Shown: positions 1 to 9,087, numbered from the stretch's first letter. The stretch: 64,000 nt of DNA from a marine bacterium B5-7 (GCA_021604525.1 BQJD01000016.1:18604-82603); one strand, 5' to 3'. Numbers and translations: made by a program. Notes: a model not told the origin generated them from the sequence alone.

Positions 1-1
1 A

Positions 2-1846
2 GATGGTCAGCCGACACGGGCGGCGACGGGTTTTGCCGGCTCCTGCGGGGTGGAGGTCGGTGCCCTCGAAACGCTTAAAACCGACAAGGGTGAGTGGCTC
101 GTTCATCGTAGCGAGACGCCCGGCAAGTTGCTTAACGATGTAATCGAGGAATGTATCGTCGATGTTATCGGTCGCCTGCCTATTCCAAAGCGGATGCGCT
201 GGGGCAGCGGCGATGCTGAATTCGTCCGTCCGGTTCACTGGCTGGTAGTGCTGCATGGAGGCGACCTTCTCGACGCCAACGTGCTGGGTGTATCGTCCGG
301 CCGCTATTCCCAGGGCCACCGCTTTCATGCACCGGGCCGGCTCAATATTACCAGCGCTGCTCGCTATGCCGAGATCCTGAAAGACAAGGGTTCGGTGTGG
401 GCCGACTTTGAAGAACGTAAGCTCGAGATCTATCTGCAGGTCGAAAAACTGGCGGCGAAGCTGAAAGGCCAGGCGGTCATCGACGATGTGCTGCTGGATG
501 AAGTGACCGGTCTGGTGGAACGGCCCGAGTCGATTTGTGGACGATTCGACGAGGCTTTTCTCGAAGTACCCACCGAATGCCTGGTGTCGTCGATGAGCGA
601 CCACCAGAAGTATTTCCATGTGGTCGATAAATCCGGCAGCCTGATGCCGTTTTTTATCACCGTCAGCAATATCAGGAGCAGCGACCCGGCGCGTGTACGC
701 ACCGGCAATGAACGGGTACTGCGGGCGAGATTATCCGATGCTGATTTTTTCTGGCGAGGAGATCTTGCACATACCCTGGAATCACGGCTTAGCGAACTCG
801 AAGGCCTGATGTTTCATAATGCCCTGGGCTCTGTTGCCGACAAGACCCGACGCATCGTCGAGATCGCCCGTAAAGTTGCCCGGCAAGTGGAGGGCGATGT
901 CGATGCCTGCGCGCGCGCGGCGCTGTTGTGCAAGGCGGACCTGGTCACCGCAATGGTCGGGGAATTCCCCGAGCTTGAAGGAATCATGGGGCGTTACTAC
1001 GCCATTAACGATGGTGAAACCACCGATATTGCGCGAGCCATCGAGGAGCATTATCGCCCACGTCACGCGGGTGACGCGCTACCGGCCGAGCTGACCGGTC
1101 GCGTGGTCGCGATGGCCGACAAGATCGATACTCTGACCGGTATTTATGCGACTGGCGAAGAGCCAACCGGCGACAAGGACCCCTATGGGCTGCGTCGTAC
1201 GGCACTGGGTTTGATCCGAATCATTATCGAAGATGGCATCGATCTCGATATCGCCCAATTGGTTGAATTCAGCGCAGCGCAATTCGAACGACAGGATATT
1301 AAAGTGTCACGCCAGGCGCGCCAGCGTGCCGTGGCGTTTGTCGTCGATCGTTATCCGGCACACTTTGCAGCCAGCGGTTTCGCAGTCGATGAGATAGCCG
1401 CAGTGGGCAGTGTTCGTCCGCTAAGGCCGCTCGATGTTGAAAAACGGCTCCGTGCCATCGCGGCATTTCGCACGCTGCCGGCGGCGGTCAGCCTGGCTGC
1501 GGCCAATAAGCGTATCGCCAATATTTTGAAAAAAGTGGATGCCTCCATCGAGCGGAGCATGGATTTCGATCGCCTGGTGGAACCGGCAGAAACCGCGCTT
1601 GCCGAACAGTTGGTGCGCGTCAGTTCGCAGGTGGCGTCACTGGTGCAACGTAGCGATTATGACGATGCGCTGGAAGTTCTTGCCGGCTTTCGCGAAAGCG
1701 TCGACCGGTTTTTCGATGAGGTCATGGTGATGGACCCGGACCCCTCGTTGCGCGACAATCGATTGGCGTTGCTGATGCAATTGTCCGGTTTGTTTATGGG
1801 TATTGCCGATTTATCAAAACTTCAATCTACAGAGCGTAGCCAGTGA
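2..1846 (+). CDS. glyS: Glycine--tRNA ligase beta subunit (5'-truncated by window edge)
   Basis: Beta chain of the tetrameric bacterial glycyl-tRNA synthetase, which charges tRNA-Gly in the cytoplasm. Its catalytic alpha chain (glyQ) would be expected just left of the window. The frame is already open at base 2, and the conserved Ala-Gly-(Ser)-Cys-Gly...DKGEW stretch spans the GTG at 50, so that GTG is not the start. About 614 of the usual ~690 residues are present. Visible family blocks are LPIPKRMRWG followed by FVRPVHW, then DHQKYFHV, GDKDPYGLRR and a C-terminal DALR-type anticodon-binding region ending near IADLSKLQ. The stop overlaps the next start by 4 bases. The following order (gmhB, plsC) is the usual gammaproteobacterial arrangement. 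Confidence 0.97.
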   Translation, partial: DGQPTRAATGFAGSCGVEVGALETLKTDKGEWLVHRSETPGKLLNDVIEECIVDVIGRLPIPKRMRWGSGDAEFVRPVHWLVVLHGGDLLDANVLGVSSGRYSQGHRFHAPGRLNITSAARYAEILKDKGSVWADFEERKLEIYLQVEKLAAKLKGQAVIDDVLLDEVTGLVERPESICGRFDEAFLEVPTECLVSSMSDHQKYFHVVDKSGSLMPFFITVSNIRSSDPARVRTGNERVLRARLSDADFFWRGDLAHTLESRLSELEGLMFHNALGSVADKTRRIVEIARKVARQVEGDVDACARAALLCKADLVTAMVGEFPELEGIMGRYYAINDGETTDIARAIEEHYRPRHAGDALPAELTGRVVAMADKIDTLTGIYATGEEPTGDKDPYGLRRTALGLIRIIIEDGIDLDIAQLVEFSAAQFERQDIKVSRQARQRAVAFVVDRYPAHFAASGFAVDEIAAVGSVRPLRPLDVEKRLRAIAAFRTLPAAVSLAAANKRIANILKKVDASIERSMDFDRLVEPAETALAEQLVRVSSQVASLVQRSDYDDALEVLAGFRESVDRFFDEVMVMDPDPSLRDNRLALLMQLSGLFMGIADLSKLQSTERSQ

Positions 1847-2190
1847 GCACCGCCGACGGACCCCATTCCGATCGCTATGCCGACATGCTGGCGGCAGTGC
1901 GTGCCTTTCACGAAAAGCACGGCTTCCGCGACAAGGGCGGTGAAGACCTGCCGTATCGGGTGGCCCTGATGGCAGAAGAACTGGGTGAGATCTCCGCCTG
2001 CATTACCAAGGGGAAGGATCGCGAGGCACTTGCCGAAGAATGCGCTGATCTGCTGATTTTATTGATTGGCACCGCGATTGCCGCCGATTTTAAACTCGAT
2101 ACGGCATTCTGGGAAAAGATGGATATCCTGTCGCGGCGTGACAGCCGCATGATCGAAGGCCGTATTCGGGTCTCGGAGTTTCGCGAATGA
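1843..2190 (+). CDS. MazG-like nucleotide pyrophosphohydrolase
   Basis: Small (115 residue) all-alpha NTP pyrophosphohydrolase-type protein. The MazG/dUTPase-like metal motif is visible as AEELGE (E45, E46, E49) and EECADLL (E65, E66, D69), i.e. EExxE followed by ExxD. Members hydrolyse (d)NTPs to the monophosphate and pyrophosphate, often as house-cleaning enzymes; the substrate cannot be told from sequence. The GTG start overlaps the glyS stop (GTGA), and the stop overlaps the next ATG by 4 bases, so it is translationally coupled in the glyS-gmhB-plsC operon. Insertion of a MazG-like gene between glyS and gmhB is less common than a direct glyS-gmhB junction. The family call is firm, the substrate unknown. 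Confidence 0.85.
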   Translation: MSTADGPHSDRYADMLAAVRAFHEKHGFRDKGGEDLPYRVALMAEELGEISACITKGKDREALAEECADLLILLIGTAIAADFKLDTAFWEKMDILSRRDSRMIEGRIRVSEFRE

Positions 2191-2831
2191 ACCGGATGGT
2201 CATACTCGATCGCGATGGCGTTATCAATCAGGACTCTGATCGCTACATTCGATCGATCGACGACTGGTTACCGATACCGGGCAGTCTCGAAGCCGTTGCA
2301 CGGTTGTCGCGAGCCGAGTACCGGGTGGTGGTTATCACCAATCAGTCGGGACTGGCCCGCGGTTACTTTGACATGGAAACGCTGACCGCCATTCATGAAA
2401 AAATGCTGCGCCTGTTGAATGACAAGGGCGGCAAGATCGAAGCGATTTTTTTCTGTCCCCACGGCCCTGACGATAATTGCGAATGCCGCAAACCAAAGCC
2501 TGGCATGTTTGCAGAATTGGCGGCGCGTAGCGGGCAGAGTCTGCGCGGTATTCCGGCGGTTGGAGATTCCCTGCGCGATCTCAAGGCGGCTGCATCGGTC
2601 GGCGCGTTGCCGGTGCTGGTCAAGACAGGCAAGGGGCGTGACACCATGAAAGAACTCGCCAAGGATACGGCTTTCTCAGGCAGTGTACATGTGCCGGTGT
2701 ACAAGGATCTCGGTGCGTTTGTCGACGAGTTTCTCGAAGGCGGACTTGAGCACGAGATCCAGGCCCTGGGTGGCGATCTTGTGTCGGCAGCATCTGACGA
2801 CAGCGCCGTCAAAGAAGTACCGCCGAAGTGA
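2187..2831 (+). CDS. gmhB: D-glycero-beta-D-manno-heptose 1,7-bisphosphate 7-phosphatase
   Basis: HAD-family phosphatase that removes the 7-phosphate from heptose 1,7-bisphosphate during ADP-heptose synthesis for the lipopolysaccharide inner core. The HAD nucleophile motif is LDRDGV (D8 and D10), motif II is ITNQSG (50-54), and the structural zinc site typical of GmhB is CPHGPDDNCEC (C90, H92, C98, C100) followed by RKPKPGM. The acidic motif GDSLRDL is also present. At 214 residues it carries a roughly 25-residue polar C-terminal tail beyond the usual ~190. It overlaps both neighbours by 4 bases. GmhB is expected here in gammaproteobacteria and implies a heptose-containing LPS. Confidence 0.95.
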   Translation: MNRMVILDRDGVINQDSDRYIRSIDDWLPIPGSLEAVARLSRAEYRVVVITNQSGLARGYFDMETLTAIHEKMLRLLNDKGGKIEAIFFCPHGPDDNCECRKPKPGMFAELAARSGQSLRGIPAVGDSLRDLKAAASVGALPVLVKTGKGRDTMKELAKDTAFSGSVHVPVYKDLGAFVDEFLEGGLEHEIQALGGDLVSAASDDSAVKEVPPK

Positions 2832-3559
2832 CGCTGCTCCGGTCGATTGTATTTTTCATCGGCATGTGTGTGTCGATCGTACTCTATTGGCCGATTACCA
2901 TGCTGGCCTGGCCGCTACTACCGCTGACACGCTCGCGCATTCTTGGTGGGTGGGCGGTATTCACTTTGTGGTGGTTAAAAGTAACCTGCAATCTCCGCCA
3001 TCGTGTTAGCGGCCTCGAAAATCTTCCCGACCGCCCGGCGGTATTGTTATGCAAACATGAGTCCGCCTGGGAGACCATTTCAACCCAGGCCATTTTTCCA
3101 CCGCAGGCCTGGGTTCTGAAGCGCGAGCTATTATGGATACCGTTTTTTGGCTGGTCGCTGGCGGCGTCGAATCCCATAGCAATCAATCGCTCAGCGCGGG
3201 TCCGGGCACTCGATCAACTCATCAGGGAAGGGCGTGATCGCCTTCGTGAAGGTCGCTGGGTGGTGGTCTTCCCCGAAGGTACGCGAACCGCACCGGGAGA
3301 GATGGGCGAGTTCAGTCCTGGCGGCGCGATGCTGGCGGTCAAGAGCGGGGCGCCGGTCGTGCCGGTGGCTCACAATGCCGGCACATTCTGGCGTCGTCGC
3401 GGTATTTTGAAACATGCCGGCGTAATCGATGTTCGGGTTGGACCGGTTATCGAAACCGCAGGACGCAAACCCCGTGATGTTAATAACGCCGCGCACGCAT
3501 GGATTGCCCAAGCGGTTGCCGATATGGCAGCGAACCGGGACGAGCAAGCGCCGCACTAA
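2828..3559 (+). CDS. plsC: 1-acyl-sn-glycerol-3-phosphate acyltransferase
   Basis: Membrane acyltransferase that converts lysophosphatidate to phosphatidate in phospholipid synthesis. An N-terminal hydrophobic hairpin (about residues 5-33) anchors it to the inner membrane. The catalytic block is CKHESAWET, so the usual HX4D reads HX4E (H77...E82); this variant occurs in the glyS-gmhB-linked branch of the family. The FPEGTR block follows, then the GGAMLAVKSGAPVVPVAHNAG region. GTG start overlapping gmhB by 4 bases; last gene of the operon. The 119 bases to the convergent gene at 3679 show no clear terminator. Confidence 0.93.
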   Translation: MTLLRSIVFFIGMCVSIVLYWPITMLAWPLLPLTRSRILGGWAVFTLWWLKVTCNLRHRVSGLENLPDRPAVLLCKHESAWETISTQAIFPPQAWVLKRELLWIPFFGWSLAASNPIAINRSARVRALDQLIREGRDRLREGRWVVVFPEGTRTAPGEMGEFSPGGAMLAVKSGAPVVPVAHNAGTFWRRRGILKHAGVIDVRVGPVIETAGRKPRDVNNAAHAWIAQAVADMAANRDEQAPH

Positions 3560-3678
3560 CAGCTATTGTTGAATTGTGCTGCGTTTAGCGCCTCGCAGGT
3601 TACCTGGTCCCGCGAGTTCCTGGCATTTAAGCGGTATTGGGAGTCGGCCATTTTGGGTCAGGTTCCAAACAGGTCGGT

Positions 3679-6015
3679 TTAGTGCTTGGCTGAAATCTTT
3701 TTACGTATGGCGCTCAAGGTACGCCATGTGGTGGAGGATTTGATCGATTCGATCTCCGAGGTGAGGCGCTCTATAACCGTGCTGCGACGATCGAGTTCCG
3801 ACTCAAGCGCTTTTATTCGTTGCCCAAATGCCTGTTCCTTGACGAGGAAATCACTCAGGGCGAGTCGATATTCGCGGCTGGCGTTAAAGCGAATGTGAAT
3901 ATCCACTCTCAAGGTCCGGGTCGCTATGCTGTCGATACGAATTGACGGTTGAAAGTGCATGGAAGGCCGGTCACCGGCCACAGCCAGCAAGCGCTCATCG
4001 CCGGCGATCAAATAATTAATGCCGTCAAACTTCGTCTTGGCGATGATGATTTCCTCGCCTTCAAGCGACCACAACACCGACTCACTACCGTTGTGGGTGG
4101 TCATGACCTTGATGCTGTCGATGTTAAAGAAACCTGTATCAAGGGGGCGATTAGCATCACATGGCTGGAACGTCAGGGTATCAATCGATATGTCGTTATT
4201 GGTTGCCTTGTCATCGGTCGAATCAGGCAAGTCCGGTTTAAATGTCAGGGTGGTCCAGTCCCGACCCGGTGTCAGAGGTTCCGTTGACACGATCACGCAT
4301 GCGTCACCATCACCAAGGGTGAGTTTAATGCGCGGATTGACCATTGCCCTCACCGGGCTTTCCACCAGCGGCGTTGCCAATACGGATCGGGTATCGATAT
4401 CTCGTTGCAGCAAAATGCGGTTCTGAAAATCATCCTCGAGCTGACAAAATTCTTCCGGTAAACGATTGCCGCGACGACCCATGGTCAGACAGTGGCGGAT
4501 AAACTCACCGACATCATATGTATCGAAACGTCTGGCGAACTGGCGCAGTGCCACACGGTGATTGTTGGCGAAAGTCAGCGCTGCTCGAAACAACAGGTAG
4601 TCAATGTCGGTGCTATCGTCTGTCTGCCATTCCTGGTCGAAGATGCGAAAGTCACCGGCCGCATCGACGATGATATTGTTCGGCAACAAATCCATCGGCA
4701 ACGGGCCTTGCAGCGCCTGGGCTTCAAGGAAATCGACATACTGAATAATATGCTGATTGAAGTCGTCCAGACTCGATTCAGTCATGATGGTACGGACCCA
4801 ACGCGACGACAGCAGTGTCCCTTCAATATAAGGTTCACTACCGAGGCGATGACTGCTCGATGCATCATTGCCGTTATCGCTGCGAAGGGCGCTGCGCCTG
4901 ACGACTGAACTGCCGCGTAATTTACTGATTATCGTGCACAGGTGTCGCTTGCGTCGGAAGTCCGGCAGATGGACAAAGTCTATGTCGTTATACGCTTCAA
5001 GATTGTCGGCAGTGCCGAGAACAACCAGAAATGAGTTGGATAAATCGGCGAGTACACCGGCAGCGTTGTAACCCTGCCAGGTCAGCGACTCGGGAATGGC
5101 GGGGTCGAACAGGAAGGTATAGTCGGTCGAGTCGATACCTTCAAGATGACACCACGCGTTATCGTCGCGGTAGATAAAATCATCGCCCAGATAGACCGTT
5201 GGAATCTTGTAATCCGGAAACGGATACAGGAAGGTGTGATGATCGAAACCGCCATCATCGGCTATGCCATGCCATTCCCGTCGGGTATAGGTTCGAATAC
5301 CGGCGGAGTCGGGATAGTTGTCGATACCGACGAAGCGTTTTGAATAGTGATCTTCAAAGGCGCCGTGCAGATACTTCATGCCGGTACGATTTTCTATCGC
5401 CACCAGCACCTGACCACCCGGAGCAAGCGATTGCTTGACGCGTCCAAGCAGATCGATCAGCGCGCCGCGATCGCTGTCACCGTTGGGTGTGAATCGACGC
5501 GCGTATTCTGCAACACCAACCAGTAGCACATAATCGTACTCACCATCGGGCAAGGTCAGCAGGTTGAAGTTGGCCTCAACGATCGTCACCGTTTCAAGAT
5601 CACGGCAGCGCATCGCTGCCAGTCGCGCACGGATCGCACTGCCTTCGATGGCGTCCACGTTAAAACCAGTCTCACCAAGATAGCGAGTGATGGCACCACA
5701 GCCGCAGCCGAGTTCAAGAACCCGTGAGCCGGGTTCAAGCGGCAGCGGACGTAGCAGGTTGGCGCGTTTTGAGCTTAAGTGATATTCAGACGGCCAGTCT
5801 TTTATCGCCAGGTGTAGTGTTTCAGAATCGCTTGAAAGATCTTCACTGCGTTGCAGCACATCAAACAGATAACGCTCAGCTTCACTGCCATCGGAATAAC
5901 CGAAATCAGCCTCCACGCAATCGGGGTTGCTGTATACACCGGCAACGTCAGCGACAAGTGCGTTGGCGGTAATGAGTGGGGATTCAGGTTTCACTTGGGC
6001 TGTGGGTCTGGACAC
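3679..6015 (-). CDS. WbdD-like bifunctional methyltransferase-kinase with C-terminal coiled coil
   Basis: 778-residue protein in three parts. Residues about 75-265 form a class I SAM methyltransferase, with motif I at 98-107 (VLELGCGCG), an acidic motif II (DAIEGS) and EANFNLL after it. Residues about 380-540 resemble an aminoglycoside-phosphotransferase/protein-kinase-like fold, with catalytic loop DLLPNN at 442-447 (compare DLKPEN) and metal-site DQEW at 460-463 in place of DFG. The last ~45 residues are a heptad-like coiled coil (ALESELDRRSTVIERLTSEI). This is the order in WbdD, which caps O-antigen chains by phosphorylation and methylation and measures length with a coiled coil. About 180 residues between kinase and coil look beta-rich and unassigned. 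No O-antigen genes lie nearby, so the acceptor is unknown. Confidence 0.65.
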   Translation of the reverse strand: MSRPTAQVKPESPLITANALVADVAGVYSNPDCVEADFGYSDGSEAERYLFDVLQRSEDLSSDSETLHLAIKDWPSEYHLSSKRANLLRPLPLEPGSRVLELGCGCGAITRYLGETGFNVDAIEGSAIRARLAAMRCRDLETVTIVEANFNLLTLPDGEYDYVLLVGVAEYARRFTPNGDSDRGALIDLLGRVKQSLAPGGQVLVAIENRTGMKYLHGAFEDHYSKRFVGIDNYPDSAGIRTYTRREWHGIADDGGFDHHTFLYPFPDYKIPTVYLGDDFIYRDDNAWCHLEGIDSTDYTFLFDPAIPESLTWQGYNAAGVLADLSNSFLVVLGTADNLEAYNDIDFVHLPDFRRKRHLCTIISKLRGSSVVRRSALRSDNGNDASSSHRLGSEPYIEGTLLSSRWVRTIMTESSLDDFNQHIIQYVDFLEAQALQGPLPMDLLPNNIIVDAAGDFRIFDQEWQTDDSTDIDYLLFRAALTFANNHRVALRQFARRFDTYDVGEFIRHCLTMGRRGNRLPEEFCQLEDDFQNRILLQRDIDTRSVLATPLVESPVRAMVNPRIKLTLGDGDACVIVSTEPLTPGRDWTTLTFKPDLPDSTDDKATNNDISIDTLTFQPCDANRPLDTGFFNIDSIKVMTTHNGSESVLWSLEGEEIIIAKTKFDGINYLIAGDERLLAVAGDRPSMHFQPSIRIDSIATRTLRVDIHIRFNASREYRLALSDFLVKEQAFGQRIKALESELDRRSTVIERLTSEIESIKSSTTWRTLSAIRKKISAKH

Positions 6016-6061
6016 TTTGATCGGCTGGTAAGGTTTTCATGGGATCGCGCATTGTATTGCG

Positions 6062-6904
6062 CTAGCTATCAGTCAGGGGTCCGTCAACGAGTTCGATTGC
6101 GCGTGTCAGGCGAACAAAGTCTTCGACACTCAGCGTTTCGGCGCGACGTGCGGGATCAATTTCTGCACGCTCAAAAGCCGACGGGCCTGCCAACTCCTTG
6201 AGGGCGTTTCTCAAGGTCTTGCGACGCTTGGCAAATGCGGCGCTGACGATGCGATTCAGTCGTTGGCCATCGATAACGCCGCCAAGCGGCTGGTCGCGCG
6301 GGCGCAATCTTAGCATGGCGGACATCACCCGTGGTGGTGGCGTAAATGCTGTCGGCGGAATTAAAAAATCCACCTCGGCAGTGCAGTAACGTTGTATTAA
6401 AACGCTTGGCTTACCGTAGGTACGGCCACCCGGTGTCGATGCAATTCGATCGGCCACTTCCTTTTGAAGCATCAGGTACATGTCGTCGATCACATCGAGG
6501 CTATCGAGCAGATGAAACACAATGGCTGATGCGATGTTGTAGGGCAGGTTGCCGATAATTCGTAGTCGGCCGTCTGCGGCGAGGGCGGTAATGCTGGTAT
6601 TTAAAATATCGTCCTCGATCAGTTCGAAGCGGGGATTGCCGGCAAAGCGCTGTTTGAGAACCACATGCATGTCGCGATCAAATTCAACAGCCGTCAAGTG
6701 GACACCGGCATCAAGCAGCGATGCGGTGATCGCACCCGTGCCCGGACCGATCTCAACTACCCGGCTGTCGGGTCTCAGTGCGAAACGTTGAATGATCGAT
6801 CTGATAACGCCCTCATCGTTGAGAAAATGCTGACCCAGACGCTTCTTGGCACGCGGTGCCGCGTCTCGACGTGCGTTAGCGTACGTTGGCACGGGCAAGG
6901 TCAA
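6062..6904 (-). CDS. rsmA: 16S rRNA (adenine(1518)-N(6)/adenine(1519)-N(6))-dimethyltransferase
   Basis: Dimethylates two adjacent adenines in the 3' terminal helix of 16S rRNA during late 30S assembly, using SAM. Diagnostic blocks are KKRLGQHFLND at the N terminus, the SAM motif VEIGPGTGAIT, and the catalytic NLPYNIA motif, followed by the FTPPPRVMSAMLRL region. Length 280 fits the family. The most upstream start is a TTG at 6904; a GTG four codons in (6892) is an equally good choice, since the family normally begins only about 15 residues before the GQHF motif. Either start overlaps the end of pdxA, so the two genes are co-transcribed and coupled. Downstream the gene converges on nothing and is 46 bases from the start of the methyltransferase-kinase gene. 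Confidence 0.97.
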   Translation of the reverse strand: MTLPVPTYANARRDAAPRAKKRLGQHFLNDEGVIRSIIQRFALRPDSRVVEIGPGTGAITASLLDAGVHLTAVEFDRDMHVVLKQRFAGNPRFELIEDDILNTSITALAADGRLRIIGNLPYNIASAIVFHLLDSLDVIDDMYLMLQKEVADRIASTPGGRTYGKPSVLIQRYCTAEVDFLIPPTAFTPPPRVMSAMLRLRPRDQPLGGVIDGQRLNRIVSAAFAKRRKTLRNALKELAGPSAFERAEIDPARRAETLSVEDFVRLTRAIELVDGPLTDS

Positions 6905-7868
6905 TGGCGCTGTCTATGGCACGGATGAGTGAATCGGCATTGCCGCGACCGCTGCCGGCAAGATCCAGCGCGGTGCCGTGATCTACGGAGGTGCGGATGA
7001 TGGGCAGGCCGAGGGTAATGTTGACGATATCGCCGAAGCCGGCGTGCTTGATCACCGGCAACCCCTGATCGTGATACATGGCCAATACCACGTCGCAGTC
7101 ATTCAAAACATGGCGGGTAAACGCGGTGTCCGCCGGTAGCGGTCCGATCAGATCAAGACCGTCTTTCAGCAGTGCGTCAACGACAGGTTTGATGATCTCG
7201 ATTTCCTCATCGCCAAGATGCCCGCCTTCGCCGGCATGGGGATTGAGGCCGCATACCACGATGCGTGGCGCATCCATGGAAAACCGCTTCTTGAGATCGC
7301 CGTCGATAATCCGAATGACCCGCTCAAGCAGTGTCCTGTTAATAGCTGCGGGCACCGCTTTCAGGGGCAGATGGGTGGTCGCCAGGGCTACTCGCAATCC
7401 GTTGGTCGCCAGCATCATCACCGGATAGCCACCGGTACGTCCAGCGAGATATTCGGTATGCCCGCTAAAGGCGATGCCAGCATCGTTGATCACCGACTTT
7501 TGTACCGGACCGGTCACCATGGCATCGAATTTCCCGCTACTGCAGCCATCACAGGCGATATCCAGGGTTTCGAGTACATAGCGGGCGTTTTCGGGGTCGG
7601 GAAAACCGGGGCGCGCAGCTCTCGCCATGGAAACCGGAACCACGGCGAGGGTGCCTGATTGATGCGCCAAACCGTCGTCGGCAACCAGGGTGATATCGAC
7701 ATCGAGGATCCTTGCCGCAGCCTCGATCAGCGCAGGATCGCACACGGCGATCAACTGTGCCGGGATATCACGTAACGCTGCCTTGACCAGCAGTTCGGGG
7801 CCGATACCGGCGGGTTCACCGGGTGTCAGCGCGATACGCGGTAGTCCTTTAGATGAGCTCACAGGCAA
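6876..7868 (-). CDS. pdxA: 4-hydroxythreonine-4-phosphate dehydrogenase
   Basis: NAD-dependent, metal-requiring dehydrogenase of the DXP-dependent pyridoxal 5'-phosphate pathway. It oxidises 4-phosphohydroxy-L-threonine to the precursor that PdxJ condenses. Family blocks are LTPGEPAGIGPEL at the N terminus, VTGPVQK, the metal histidines in FSGHTEYLA, GLNPHAGEGG and MYHDQGLP, and the TSVDHGTA C-terminal block. Length 330 is normal. The longest start is TTG (7868); the GTG two codons later is an alternative. It overlaps rsmA as in the surA-pdxA-rsmA operon of enterics, but here the upstream neighbour is a CDGSH gene rather than surA. Confidence 0.96.
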   Translation of the reverse strand: MPVSSSKGLPRIALTPGEPAGIGPELLVKAALRDIPAQLIAVCDPALIEAAARILDVDITLVADDGLAHQSGTLAVVPVSMARAARPGFPDPENARYVLETLDIACDGCSSGKFDAMVTGPVQKSVINDAGIAFSGHTEYLAGRTGGYPVMMLATNGLRVALATTHLPLKAVPAAINRTLLERVIRIIDGDLKKRFSMDAPRIVVCGLNPHAGEGGHLGDEEIEIIKPVVDALLKDGLDLIGPLPADTAFTRHVLNDCDVVLAMYHDQGLPVIKHAGFGDIVNITLGLPIIRTSVDHGTALDLAGSGRGNADSLIRAIDSAIDLARANVR

Positions 7869-7889
7869 TATTTTCGTATGTTGGCTCGA

Positions 7890-8132
7890 TCAACTTTCAA
7901 GGGTTTTGTGAGTGCCGTCGCAGTAGGGCCGGTTGGCGGACTGCTTGCAGCCACACAGCGGCACCGTACCGGTTTCAGTTACTTCCACCTTGATCGGCGT
8001 GAACTCGGTGCCTTTATGTGAACCATCGCAAAATGGCTGGTTGGCAGAGCGACCGCACTGACACCACCAGTAATTGCCGGGTGATAACGGCACGAGATAA
8101 GGACCTCTCTGGGCGATTTTCGGCGTCGACAT
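7890..8132 (-). CDS. Double CDGSH-type iron-sulfur protein
   Basis: 80-residue soluble protein with two CDGSH motifs in tandem, each predicted to bind a [2Fe-2S] cluster with three Cys and one His ligand. Site 1 is C24, C26, C35 and H39 (CQCGRSANQPFCDGSH). Site 2 is C60, C62, C71 and H75 (CGCKQSANRPYCDGTH). Bacterial tandem-CDGSH proteins of this size are known as small monomeric relatives of mitoNEET/Miner2, with probable electron or cluster transfer roles. There is no membrane anchor. It lies 21 bases upstream of pdxA on the same strand and may be the first gene of that operon; a purine-rich ribosome site (GAGGATAA) precedes the ATG. Confidence 0.92.
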   Translation of the reverse strand: MSTPKIAQRGPYLVPLSPGNYWWCQCGRSANQPFCDGSHKGTEFTPIKVEVTETGTVPLCGCKQSANRPYCDGTHKTLES

Positions 8133-8219
8133 GGGCTTTATCCTCCGTCAGTTGAACAGGTACCGACATTGTATTGCACTTCGCGCATGATCATTTCATC
8201 AAGGAATCGGCAATATGTA

Positions 8220-8248
8220 AAAAGGCCCTGATTCATCAGGGCCCTTTT
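8220..8248 (-). terminator. Rho-independent terminator of phaB
   Basis: GGCCCTGAT and ATCAGGGCC form a perfect inverted repeat around a very small centre, in practice a 7-8 bp G+C-rich stem with a 4-6 base loop. Read on the minus strand it is followed by a run of T. It lies about 40 bases beyond the phaB stop. A second G+C hairpin, GCCCGGG-TTAT-CCCGGGC at 8264-8281, lies between the stop and this terminator. Confidence 0.85.
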
Positions 8249-8287
8249 ACATAGCGTTTTCCTGCCCGGGTTATCCCGGGCAAATCT

Positions 8288-9034
8288 CTAGAAAGACATG
8301 AAAAGGCCGCCGTTGACCGGTATGTTGGCACCGGTAATGTAATCGCTTTTTTCATCTGTCAGAAAAGCGATGGTGCGGGCAATGTCCTGCGGCTCGCCCA
8401 TTCTGCCGACCGGGATGCCGGCGACGATATCATTGCGGACTTCTTCAGGAATCGCGTTGGTCATGCTGGTGGCAATGTATCCCGGTGATACCGAGTTGAC
8501 CGTCACGCCCTTGCGCGCCGCTTCCTGTGCCAGTGCCATGGTGAAACCATGCATGCCGGCCTTGGAAGCAGAATAGTTTGTCTGACCGAACTGACCCCGT
8601 TGGCCGTTGACAGAGGATATGTTGACGATACGGCCGAAACCGCGCTCGGTCATTCCCTCGATAACCTGGCGGGTAACATTGAACACGCTTCCGAGATTGA
8701 CTTTGACAACGCTGTCCCAGTCGTTTTCATCCATTTTCCGCAACGTGGCGTCGCGGGTAATGCCGGCACAGTTGATCAGAATATCGACCCAGCCGTAGTT
8801 TTTTTCGATTTCGACGATCATGCGGCGGGTATCTTCGAATGATGATACGTCACCGGCTGTGATCTTGATGTCGTAACCTTCGTCCTTCAATTGTGCCTGC
8901 CAGACACCGGCTTCGGTCGATTCTTCCGGCAGATGGCAGGCAATGACGATATCGCCACGATCGGCGAGTGTCTTGCAGATTGCGGTACCGAGTCCCCCAG
9001 TACCCCCCGTTACCAATGCTGTTTTATTTTGCAT
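8288..9034 (-). CDS. phaB: Acetoacetyl-CoA reductase (NADPH)
   Basis: Short-chain dehydrogenase that reduces acetoacetyl-CoA to (R)-3-hydroxybutyryl-CoA for polyhydroxybutyrate synthesis. The cofactor site is TGGTGGLG near residues 9-16, and the catalytic Ser-Tyr-Lys set is in NISSVNG and YSASKAG. Features that separate PhaB from FabG are the IPEEVR...IPVGRMGEP stretch and the C-terminal NGGLFMSF. At 248 residues it is full length. It stands alone: no phaA, phaC, phasin or phaR is in the window. It has its own promoter, palindromic operator candidate and terminator, so it is probably a single-gene transcript. Confidence 0.93.
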   Translation of the reverse strand: MQNKTALVTGGTGGLGTAICKTLADRGDIVIACHLPEESTEAGVWQAQLKDEGYDIKITAGDVSSFEDTRRMIVEIEKNYGWVDILINCAGITRDATLRKMDENDWDSVVKVNLGSVFNVTRQVIEGMTERGFGRIVNISSVNGQRGQFGQTNYSASKAGMHGFTMALAQEAARKGVTVNSVSPGYIATSMTNAIPEEVRNDIVAGIPVGRMGEPQDIARTIAFLTDEKSDYITGANIPVNGGLFMSF

Positions 9035-9087
9035 AATTCACCTTGAAAATGAGGACCAGTCAACCCAGGTGCACGGAACACATGGTG

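Noticed and set aside
50..1846. GTG at 50 as the start of glyS
   Set aside because: The frame is open to base 2 and the sequence before the GTG matches the GlyS family, so the gene begins outside the window.
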